From JAUVIB01 sp964424545 (GTDB lineage: Bacteria; Calditrichota; Calditrichia; Calditrichales; Calditrichaceae), in contig CAYRJN010000046.1 of NCBI GenBank assembly GCA_964424545.1, positions 1 to 22,043 on the forward strand: 22,043 bases of DNA. The letters run 5' to 3'. The notes beneath the pieces were generated by a model. The model searched no databases. It had not been told where the DNA came from and saw only the letters and a program-made list of their open reading frames with translations. Numbering within the stretch: position 1 is the stretch's first letter; each line of letters starts with the position of its first letter. The position numbers were made by a program, and so were the translations under genes. Shown one piece after another: positions 1 to 6,120 of the stretch.

Positions 1-76
1 TCAACTAATAAACACGATACGTCTAATGTTAAAGCGCTCGGGGATTAATTACGGGCGGGAAAATATAGTAAGAATA

Positions 77-238
77 ATGTCAACTCAAAAAATCGTTACA
101 ATGAAACTACCCACAAAAACAAAGGCAATACATCAAAGGCGTTCAACTAAAGTGATAAAGGAGGCGAAGCGTATATATGATGCGGCGGGATGCATCGATA
201 CTCAAAAGATACTAAAAAAATATGTAGTGTACCACTGA
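77..238 (+). CDS. Doubtful small basic ORF, unknown function
   Basis: This is a short open frame of about 53 codons from the ATG at 77; the same frame also holds an ATG at 26, which would give 70 codons. The product is rich in Lys and Arg with no motif, signal peptide or membrane segment that I recognise. No good ribosome binding site precedes either ATG. It lies alone in a repeat-containing gene-free stretch near the window edge. It may be a real small protein, a decayed gene end or chance; I assign no function. Confidence 0.2.
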   Translation: MSTQKIVTMKLPTKTKAIHQRRSTKVIKEAKRIYDAAGCIDTQKILKKYVVYH

Positions 239-306
239 CATTTTTGCCCCTTAGCATTACGGGCTTTTATTGCCTATTATAGCCCGGTTAGGTTAAATAT
301 TGTCAG
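235..306. repeat. Nested inverted repeats (about 72 bp)
   Basis: An outer inverted pair, CTGACA at 235-240 and TGTCAG at 301-306, encloses an inner pair, CGGGCT at 260-265 and AGCCCG at 281-286, with a 15-base AT-rich loop. Both arms match perfectly over 6 bp. The inner hairpin lies just after the stop of the small ORF at 238 but is not followed by a clean T run. It could be a weak terminator, a miniature element or chance. Confidence 0.35.
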
Positions 307-574
307 AGCAAATTATTTATTTTTCTCACAACATCACGACCGCTTAGAGACCGAAATATAAAACACGGATATTTGCCTTTTCCCCTACATTGTTACGAGC
401 TTCTACAAGCGACGGAGCAATATAACAATCTCCCGCGGCCGGCTTCGCCCGAGCGGATGATTGCAATGCCTCGTATTTTTTCTGCATTCCACGGTATGTT
501 CTTTTTCATTTTTCTTTTTTCAGTACGGTTCATTGCATTGCAACGGATAAATCCCTAATTTGCCAAGAAAAACA
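239..574. other. Gene-free stretch upstream of lpxH
   Basis: I see no convincing gene here. The stretch holds the nested inverted repeat at 235-306, the GC-rich palindrome at 388-470, and a T-rich segment (about 476-520) just ahead of lpxH. A TTG-started open frame at 373-558 runs through the palindrome and looks like chance. No strong sigma70-type promoter for lpxH is evident. Confidence 0.5.
388..470. repeat. GC-rich palindromic intergenic element
   Basis: This is a GC-rich island in AT-rich surroundings. It starts with CATTG (388-392) and ends with its complement CAATG (464-468). Inside, CAATC (426-430) can pair with GATTG (459-463), and CCGC (433-436) with GCGG (453-456), so the element can fold into a long imperfect hairpin. 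The left arm (GCGACGGAGCAAT, 408-420) resembles a widespread intergenic bacterial repeat that reads roughly ATTGCGAGG...GCGACGAAGCAATCT. That likeness is from memory and the copy looks degenerate. Confidence 0.45.
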
Positions 575-1312
575 ATGAGGAAAATCTTGATCAAGGCCTA
601 TTTTATCTCCGATTTGCATATCGGCGTCGATTGTTCGGAAGAAGAGAAGCAAAGACAGCAAGTAATACTTAAATTCTTAAAAAGAATCGGCGACGATTCG
701 ACTCATTTGTATATTGTGGGCGATTTGTTTGACTTTTGGTATGAATATAAAAAAGTAATTCCTAAGAAATACTTTGAATTTCTTTACATTTTAAAAGCTA
801 TGAGCGATCGCGGCGTAGAAATTCATTATCTTGCAGGGAATCACGATTTTTATCTCGGACAATTTTTTGACGACTATCTCAACATAAAAACATGGCAGGA
901 TGAATATACCTTTGAACTGGGAGGAAAGCGTATCTATTTACTGCACGGAGACGGTTTGGCCAAACGCGATAAAGGATATCGTTTTCTGAAACGGATTTTA
1001 CGAAATAAAACAAATAATCGTATATTCCGCTGGCTTCATCCCGATTTGGGTATTCCTTTCGCTCGTTTTGTTTCGGGTTCGAGTCGCAATTACACACGTA
1101 ATATAAATTTACAAGATGAAGAAGATTACAAAACCTTTGCCAAAGAACAGTTTGAAAAGGGATACGATTATGTTTTGCTCGGGCATCGTCATATACCGCT
1201 GGAATACGTAAAAGACAACCATATTTACATTAATCTCGGCGAATGGTTTGAATCGAACAGCTATGCCTTGTTTGACGGTCAAAATTTAAGACTGCGCTAT
1301 TATAAAGGATAA
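575..1312 (+). CDS. lpxH: UDP-2,3-diacylglucosamine diphosphatase
   Basis: This calcineurin-like metallophosphoesterase should hydrolyse UDP-2,3-diacylglucosamine to lipid X and UMP, an early step of lipid A synthesis on the inner face of the inner membrane. All family metal motifs are visible in order: SDLH (Asp13, His15), GDLFD (Asp50, Asp53), GNHD (Asn89, His90), LHGDG (His124) and GHRH (His204, His206). The segment around residues 150-175 (RWLHPDLGIPFARF, then SGSSR) resembles the insertion typical of Bacteroidota-type LpxH. The length, 245 residues, is normal. E. coli LpxH has GNRD where this protein has GNHD. I prefer the ATG at 575 over an in-frame TTG at 560, since neither has a clear ribosome site and the first motif lies 12 residues from the ATG. 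It could be a related phosphoesterase of other specificity, but the family signature is good. It is followed by a 279-base gap. Confidence 0.86.
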   Translation: MRKILIKAYFISDLHIGVDCSEEEKQRQQVILKFLKRIGDDSTHLYIVGDLFDFWYEYKKVIPKKYFEFLYILKAMSDRGVEIHYLAGNHDFYLGQFFDDYLNIKTWQDEYTFELGGKRIYLLHGDGLAKRDKGYRFLKRILRNKTNNRIFRWLHPDLGIPFARFVSGSSRNYTRNINLQDEEDYKTFAKEQFEKGYDYVLLGHRHIPLEYVKDNHIYINLGEWFESNSYALFDGQNLRLRYYKG

Positions 1313-1534
1313 AACGACATAAAAGGAAAATGCAGAGAGTGACATCCTTTTTCCGCTTTCTATTTTAACAAAGCAAGGAAAATGGTCTTAACGGCTTAGC
1401 ACGGAATTATTCTAAAATCAAGGAACGATTGACGACAATAATAGCAGCAGCGATAAAGAATTTATTAAACAGGACAAGAATATAAGCATTGCTGAAAATC
1501 AGATGGCTTTTATTTGAAATTTGTGAGATGTTCA

Positions 1535-1565
1535 TTTGAATTATTATGATATTTTTATAAATTTG
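1535..1565 (+). promoter_or_regulatory. Candidate Bacteroidota-style promoter
   Basis: TTTG (1535-1538), a 19-base spacer, and TAAATTTG (1558-1565) match the -33/-7 consensus known from Bacteroidota (TTTG, about 19-20 bases, TAnnTTTG). It lies 27 bases before the ATG of the DUF1684 lipoprotein, the first gene of a close-packed set. A TATGAT at 1545-1550 has no well-spaced -35. This is sequence-pattern inference only. Confidence 0.35.
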
Positions 1566-1591
1566 TCCCCGTCATATACAATGGAGCAGAA

Positions 1592-2236
1592 ATGAAATAC
1601 AGATTCTTTTTGGCGCTGTTTATACCCTTTATTTTTTCCTGTAATCAATCTGACAATCAGCCTGTAAAATATAGTCAAAAACAAATCGACTCTTTAAAAG
1701 CCGTCTTTAACGCCTATTTAAAAGAAAGAAATAGAACTTTTTTAGAAGAAGCATGGTCCCCTTTGCCTGATAAAGACAAACAAAACTTCTCGGGTTTAAA
1801 TTATTATCCCTATGATATTAACTGGCGTTTTGAAGGAGCGCTTGAATTATTATCCGACCCGGACACCGTTATTATTCTCGGTTCCAAAGGAGAAGAACGT
1901 AAATGTTTCAATTTTGCTTATTTCCATTTTAATAAAAACGGAAATAAGTTTAAATTACTGATTTTAAAATTTCCCGCGCACAAAGCGGGGAACAAGCCCT
2001 ATTTATTTCTCGGTTTTTGGGATAAAACATCGGGACGGGAAACGTATGCCGGAGGACGCTATATCGATATCGAGGAAAATTCCGAAAACCATTATGTGAT
2101 TGATTTTAATTATTCCTACAATCCCTATTGCGCCTATAACCATCGGTACAGCTGCGCCGTACCTCCGCTCGAAAACCGGCTGCCTATAGAAATTAAGGCG
2201 GGAGAAAAAATATTCAAAAAAACATTAACGAGGTAA
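1592..2236 (+). CDS. DUF1684 family lipoprotein
   Basis: This is a 214-residue lipoprotein of unknown function. Residues 1-17 form a lipoprotein signal peptide: KYR, a hydrophobic run, and a lipobox ending IFSC with Cys17 as the lipidation site. The rest matches DUF1684 by its conserved blocks: WSPLPDKD near 55, FSGLNYYPYD near 66-75, TSGRETYAGGRY at 146-157, DFNYSYNPYCAY at 171-182, and a C-terminal block with CAVPPLENRLP and IKAGEK (about 188-206). Two cysteines (180, 188) in this last block belong to the family pattern. A GGAG site lies 7 bases before the ATG. It starts a set in which the next gene begins one base after its stop, so co-transcription with two phosphatases and prs is likely. 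The family has no established activity, and I infer none beyond an envelope location. Confidence 0.85.
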   Translation: MKYRFFLALFIPFIFSCNQSDNQPVKYSQKQIDSLKAVFNAYLKERNRTFLEEAWSPLPDKDKQNFSGLNYYPYDINWRFEGALELLSDPDTVIILGSKGEERKCFNFAYFHFNKNGNKFKLLILKFPAHKAGNKPYLFLGFWDKTSGRETYAGGRYIDIEENSENHYVIDFNYSYNPYCAYNHRYSCAVPPLENRLPIEIKAGEKIFKKTLTR

Positions 2237-2237
2237 A

Positions 2238-3200
2238 ATGGATTTAAATCATTATTTATCCGTCGCTATTGAGGCTGTACGCAAAGCGTCTATAATCACG
2301 GCGGAAATACAACAAATTCTTCTCGACGATGATACGATCATTAAAAAAGATAAAAGTCCGGTAACTATCGCCGATTTTGCCGCACAGGCCGTCGTCTGCA
2401 AGCAGCTTAACAAAGCCTTTCCGCAAATCCCCATTGTGGGCGAAGAAGACAGCGGATTTTTACAGAAAGAAACTAACCGCTTTATTTTACAAAAAATAAA
2501 TGAATTTTTACCGAAATGGCAGCCGAAGGAAATTCTTGAAGCAATCGATCTCGGCAACGACAAAGCGGGAGACCTGTTTTGGACGCTTGATCCGGTGGAC
2601 GGCACTAAGGGATTTATTCGTAAAGAACAATACGCCGTCGGGTTGGCTTTGATCTATTACGGTAAACCCGTTGTAGGCGTTTTAGGCTGTCCCAATTTGC
2701 TGCATAACAGTGTGAAAGGTTGTCTCGCTTATGCCTCAAACGCAAACGGAGCTTTTATCCAATCTTTGAATAACGGTAAAGTCGAGCGACTGTCCGTTTC
2801 TACACGCTCCAGCTCCGATATTATTCGTTTTTTGGAAAGCGTGGAAACAGGACATTCCAATCGCGATTTACAGGAACAAATAATGTCTTCGCTTACAACC
2901 GAGCCACAGATCATACGTTACGACAGTATGGTAAAATATTGCATAATTTCCCGCTCCGAAGCCGACGTTTACCTAAGACTTCCGAATCCTAACAGTCCCG
3001 GATATGTCGAAAACATCTGGGATCATGCGGCGGGCGTGGTTATCGTAGAAGAAGCAGGCGGCAAAATAAGCGCTATGAACGGAAAAAAACTTGATTTCGG
3101 TCAGGGAAAAAAACTATTCGCCAACCGCGGTGTTATCGTTACAAACGCTGAATTACACAGCGACGTTATTCGCGCTGTACAAAACGTATCGAAAAAATAA
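2238..3200 (+). CDS. HAL2-type 3'(2'),5'-bisphosphate nucleotidase
   Basis: This is a Mg-dependent, Li-sensitive-type phosphatase of the inositol monophosphatase superfamily, expected to convert 3'-phosphoadenosine 5'-phosphate (PAP) to AMP in the cytoplasm. The HAL2 branch is indicated by WTLDPVDGTKGF (residues 115-126), which is longer and different from the IMPase motif. Metal ligands are visible as Glu69/Glu70 in GEED, Asp118 and Asp121 in DPVDGT, and Asp262 in the WDHAAG block, followed by EEAGG. The length, 320 residues, fits the HAL2 branch, which is longer than CysQ. The ATG sits one base after the lipoprotein stop with a GAGG site overlapping the lipoprotein end. No sulfate-assimilation gene lies in the window, so PAP from sulfotransfer or from acyl-carrier-protein maturation is a possible substrate. 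Other nucleotide or inositol bisphosphates cannot be excluded. Confidence 0.83.
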   Translation: MDLNHYLSVAIEAVRKASIITAEIQQILLDDDTIIKKDKSPVTIADFAAQAVVCKQLNKAFPQIPIVGEEDSGFLQKETNRFILQKINEFLPKWQPKEILEAIDLGNDKAGDLFWTLDPVDGTKGFIRKEQYAVGLALIYYGKPVVGVLGCPNLLHNSVKGCLAYASNANGAFIQSLNNGKVERLSVSTRSSSDIIRFLESVETGHSNRDLQEQIMSSLTTEPQIIRYDSMVKYCIISRSEADVYLRLPNPNSPGYVENIWDHAAGVVIVEEAGGKISAMNGKKLDFGQGKKLFANRGVIVTNAELHSDVIRAVQNVSKK

Positions 3201-3239
3201 AAATTAACAGAGTATAAAACGTTAAATAAAACAGAAAAT

Positions 3240-4052
3240 ATGATGATTGAAACCGCAAAAGAAGCGGCCTTAACCGCGGGAGATATCCTATTGGAAAACT
3301 TCCGTAAGGTAAGCAAAAATGAAATCCGCAAAAAAGCGCGCAATGATTTTTTGAGCTATGTGGACGAAACTTCCGAAAAGAAAATAATTTCCATAATAAA
3401 ACAAACCTTTCCCCAACACAGTATCCTTGCCGAAGAAACGGGAAAATCGGAAAATGAAAGCGACTATCAATGGATAATCGACCCCCTTGACGGCACAACA
3501 AACTATCTCGCGGGCATCCCTATTTTTGCCGTTTCCATTGGTTTGCGGTATAAGGATGAATTGATTCTCGGTGTAATAAACGACCCCGTTCATAAGGAAC
3601 TGTTTTGGGCGGAAAAAGGAAAAGGCGCTTTTATCAATGATAAGAAAATTAATGTAAACTCGGCAAAAACATTAGAGGAAAGTCTTTTGGCAACGGGCTT
3701 TCCTTTTAAAGTAAAACATCTGCTGCCTGAATATATTAAAGCATGGCAAAACACTTTTTTGCCTTCCATCGGAATGCGAAGAATGGGAGCAGCGGCAATC
3801 GATCTGGCTTACGTAGCCGCGGGACGTTTTGACGGCTTTTGGGAAATCGGTTTAAGCCCCTGGGATGTGGCTGCAGGCGCCGTAATCATTCGCGAAGCGG
3901 GAGGCGCCGTCTCCGATTTCTGGAACAATGACCGTTTTTTAAATATCGGATATATTGTCGCCGATAACGGCAATATTCATAAGGAGTTACTCGATATCAT
4001 ACAACAAGTTTTTCCATTTTACAAATCAATTAAAGAAGGGATGAAAAAGTGA
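3240..4052 (+). CDS. suhB: Inositol monophosphatase family protein
   Basis: This is a Mg-dependent phosphatase of the SuhB/IMPase family, cleaving myo-inositol phosphates or related sugar phosphates in the cytoplasm. It shows the full signature: AEET (Glu65, Glu66), IDPLDGTTNY (79-88, with Asp81 and Asp84), and SPWDVAAGAVI with Asp209, followed by REAGG. Its 270 residues are normal for the family. It is paralogous to the preceding HAL2-type gene but clearly diverged from it, as DPLDGTTN replaces DPVDGTKG. It starts 39 bases after that gene; a second ATG follows the first directly, so the start may be one codon later. Its stop overlaps the GTG start of prs by the GTGA arrangement, a sign of translational coupling. 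SuhB in E. coli also acts with NusA in antitermination; whether that applies here cannot be seen. Confidence 0.85.
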   Translation: MMIETAKEAALTAGDILLENFRKVSKNEIRKKARNDFLSYVDETSEKKIISIIKQTFPQHSILAEETGKSENESDYQWIIDPLDGTTNYLAGIPIFAVSIGLRYKDELILGVINDPVHKELFWAEKGKGAFINDKKINVNSAKTLEESLLATGFPFKVKHLLPEYIKAWQNTFLPSIGMRRMGAAAIDLAYVAAGRFDGFWEIGLSPWDVAAGAVIIREAGGAVSDFWNNDRFLNIGYIVADNGNIHKELLDIIQQVFPFYKSIKEGMKK

Positions 4053-5098
4053 CACCGGGAACCATTGGCAAAAAAAAGGGAGAACGCGGGGCTTTAAGTA
4101 TTATGGCCTGCAACTCCGGGCGTGAATTTGCCCAACGCATCATTGAAGGTTTTAATCAATATACTCGGTCGCGCGAAGGAGAAGGATCGCCTTTGAGACT
4201 GACCGAAACGGAAGAGATTAAATTTGCAAACGGTGAAATCAAAACCGTTTATAAAGAAAATATACGCGGCGACGATCACTACATCGTGCAATGTATTGAC
4301 GATCCTTTATCCGAAAATTCCATCAACGACAACCTGATGGCATTGCTGACAGCGGTCAATGCCGCTTTTCAATCTGATGCCGATTCCATTACCGTTGTCG
4401 TTCCGCAATATCCTTATTCGCGTCAAGAGCGAAAAAAAACCCGCGAAGGGATTACCGCCAAGCAAATAGCCCGTTTTTTGGAAGTATCCGGCGCTAACCG
4501 CGTTTTGACTTTGGATGTACATGCGGAGGCCATAATGGGATTTTTCGGTCCGGCAAAATTGGAAGATTTGCATGCCTCGCGAACGATAATCGATCATTTT
4601 TGCAATCATTACGATACCTCTAAATTAATCATAACCGCTCCGGATGTGGGCGGCGCAGAAAAAGCGCGCTTCTTTTCTAAAGCTATGCATACCGATTTTG
4701 CCATTGTTGACAAAGCGCGCGATTACAGTAAAACCAGCGTTGTGGAAAGCATGCGCCTTGTGGGCGATGTAGACGGCAAAGACGTACTTATCCCGGACGA
4801 TATGATTAGCACCGGCGGAACGATTGTTAACGCCGCAAAACTCTTACAGGGAAAAGGCGCTAATAAAATATATATTACCTGCAGCCTTCCCTTTCTAAAC
4901 GATCCGGCTAAAGAGCGTATTATGGCGGCTTATAAAGACGGAATTATTACAAAAGTAATCGGCACCGACGCCGTTTTTCACGGAAAAGATTTTGTAGAAA
5001 GAACGCCATGGTATGACGAAGTTTCCATCGCTCCTCTGTTTGCCAAGGTGATTTATCATATTAATACCAAGCGTTCGGTTTCCGAATTATTACGATGA
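4049..5098 (+). CDS. prs: Divergent ribose-phosphate pyrophosphokinase
   Basis: PRPP synthase transfers pyrophosphate from ATP to ribose 5-phosphate, supplying nucleotide, His, Trp and NAD synthesis. The fold is recognisable throughout: a first strand ending MACNSGREFA (19-28), FANGEIK (59-65), ENIRGDD (70-76), the flexible loop starting at YSRQERKKTREGITAK (123-138), the LTLDVHAEAIMGFF block with catalytic His158, APDVGGAEKA (197-206), and the PRPP loop DDMISTGGT (250-258). Class I enzymes usually have Asp where this loop has Ser253 (DDMIDTGGT). The 349 residues exceed the usual 310-320, with an N-terminal extension of about 13 residues and extra residues before FANGE. The GTG start overlaps the previous stop. 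The ATG at residue 19 would cut the first strand, so I reject it. The substitution could mean altered regulation or affinity. Confidence 0.88.
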   Translation: MTPGTIGKKKGERGALSIMACNSGREFAQRIIEGFNQYTRSREGEGSPLRLTETEEIKFANGEIKTVYKENIRGDDHYIVQCIDDPLSENSINDNLMALLTAVNAAFQSDADSITVVVPQYPYSRQERKKTREGITAKQIARFLEVSGANRVLTLDVHAEAIMGFFGPAKLEDLHASRTIIDHFCNHYDTSKLIITAPDVGGAEKARFFSKAMHTDFAIVDKARDYSKTSVVESMRLVGDVDGKDVLIPDDMISTGGTIVNAAKLLQGKGANKIYITCSLPFLNDPAKERIMAAYKDGIITKVIGTDAVFHGKDFVERTPWYDEVSIAPLFAKVIYHINTKRSVSELLR

Positions 5099-5157
5099 CG
5101 ATTTGTTTAATTCTCAGTTGATGTTTTGGTTTCTCATAAAAACAAACGGAGCCAAAA

Positions 5158-5646
5158 ATGGGCAGCAAAGGAGAACAAGCAAAACTATCAATGGACTACT
5201 TTAAAAAGGCCTATTCCCTGCAATTGAACGGTCATCTTGATAAAGCGGCGCTTTGGTTTAAAAAATCCATTCAACAGAAGCCGAGTCCCGAAGCCTATAC
5301 CTTCCTCGGCTGGATTTACGGGCAAAAAGGATTGTACGAAACCGCTATTGAATATTGCCGCAAAGCAATCGAAATAAATCCCGATATCGGCAATCCTTAT
5401 AACGATATCGGCGCTTATTTAATTCGCTTAAAACGCTTTGACGAAGCGAGACAATGGTTGGAAAAAGCTCTGCAAGCGCCGAAATATGATAACTACTGTT
5501 ATGCTTATTTTAATCTCGGACATATTTACGAAATAAAAGGCAAGTGGCGCGAGGCTTTAAAGTATTATAAAAAAGCGCTTACCGAAAATCCCGATTATAA
5601 AGCGGCAAAAACGGCAATAGATCGTTTACGGGGAAAATTCAATTAA
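5158..5646 (+). CDS. TPR repeat protein
   Basis: This 162-residue protein consists almost wholly of tetratricopeptide repeats, helical hairpins that bind other proteins. About four repeats are visible: near 12-42 (ending FKKSIQQKPS), 44-76 (YTFLGWIYGQKGLYETAIEY, then KAIEINPD), 78-110 (PYNDIGAYLIRLKRFDEA), and 115-148 (YFNLGHIYEIKGKWREAL, then KKALTENPD). There is no signal peptide or membrane segment, so it is probably cytoplasmic. A GGAG site lies 9 bases before the ATG. It follows prs by 59 bases and precedes the Nudix gene by 6, so it probably belongs to the same transcript or a sub-operon. Its partner cannot be told from sequence. Confidence 0.85.
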   Translation: MGSKGEQAKLSMDYFKKAYSLQLNGHLDKAALWFKKSIQQKPSPEAYTFLGWIYGQKGLYETAIEYCRKAIEINPDIGNPYNDIGAYLIRLKRFDEARQWLEKALQAPKYDNYCYAYFNLGHIYEIKGKWREALKYYKKALTENPDYKAAKTAIDRLRGKFN

Positions 5647-5652
5647 AACCAT

Positions 5653-6063
5653 ATGGGAACCAAACCTTTCTTCAACGTTAGCGCGGCAATTATAATTGAC
5701 GAGCGGCAGAACATATTAATCACCCGGCGTCCGCTGCATAGTCACCTCGGCGGCTATTGGGAATTCCCCGGCGGAAAAATCAAGGAAGGCGAAAACGCCG
5801 AGCAGGCTTTAAAACGCGAGATAATAGAGGAAACAGGCCTTAATATTTGCGTTGATAAAAAATACCGCGAAGTGACCTTTGAATACGACATAAAAATTGT
5901 TAAGCTCCTATTTTTTTTCTGCCGCCTCTGCCCGCCTAAACAAACCGTTAAAAAAATAGAAATAAGCGATTTCCGCTGGGTTAAAAAATTTGAGTTAAAG
6001 AAGTATCGTTTCCCGCCGGCCGACGCCGCCATTATCGACGATCTTTCTAAAAGCTTGTCCTAA
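5653..6063 (+). CDS. MutT-like Nudix hydrolase
   Basis: This is a 136-residue single-domain Nudix pyrophosphohydrolase, resembling MutT/8-oxo-dGTP diphosphatase, which removes oxidised nucleotides from the pool. The Nudix box is complete at residues 41-63 (Gly41, Glu47, then REIIEETGL), preceded by WEFPGGK, which is typical of the MutT branch. The C-terminal part (DFRWV, then ADAAIIDDL) also fits MutT. The start ATG follows the TPR gene by 6 bases with no strong ribosome site, so translation may depend on the upstream gene. It converges with the M1/M28 protease gene across a 57-base gap without an obvious terminator. Substrate range is uncertain, since Nudix specificity cannot be fixed from the box alone. 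Confidence 0.85.
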   Translation: MGTKPFFNVSAAIIIDERQNILITRRPLHSHLGGYWEFPGGKIKEGENAEQALKREIIEETGLNICVDKKYREVTFEYDIKIVKLLFFFCRLCPPKQTVKKIEISDFRWVKKFELKKYRFPPADAAIIDDLSKSLS

Positions 6064-6120
6064 AATTTCATAATAATGAGCAAGACGGAATTAACGAAAA
6101 TTCATCATGCCACAGAAATA

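Noticed and set aside
373..558. TTG-started open frame of 61 codons before lpxH
   Set aside because: It runs through the GC-rich palindrome and a T-rich tract, has no ribosome site and no recognisable content.
560..574. TTG at 560 as lpxH start
   Set aside because: The ATG at 575 is closer to the first strand and needs no rare start codon; no ribosome site favours the TTG.
1321..1354. Terminator after lpxH
   Set aside because: AAAAGGA with TCCTTTT or GGAAAA with TTTTCC are short, A/T-dominated pairings that exclude each other; too weak to report.
5102..5145. TTTGTTT/AAACAAA hairpin between prs and the TPR gene
   Set aside because: A/T-only stem with a loop of about 30 bases and no T run; not a credible terminator.
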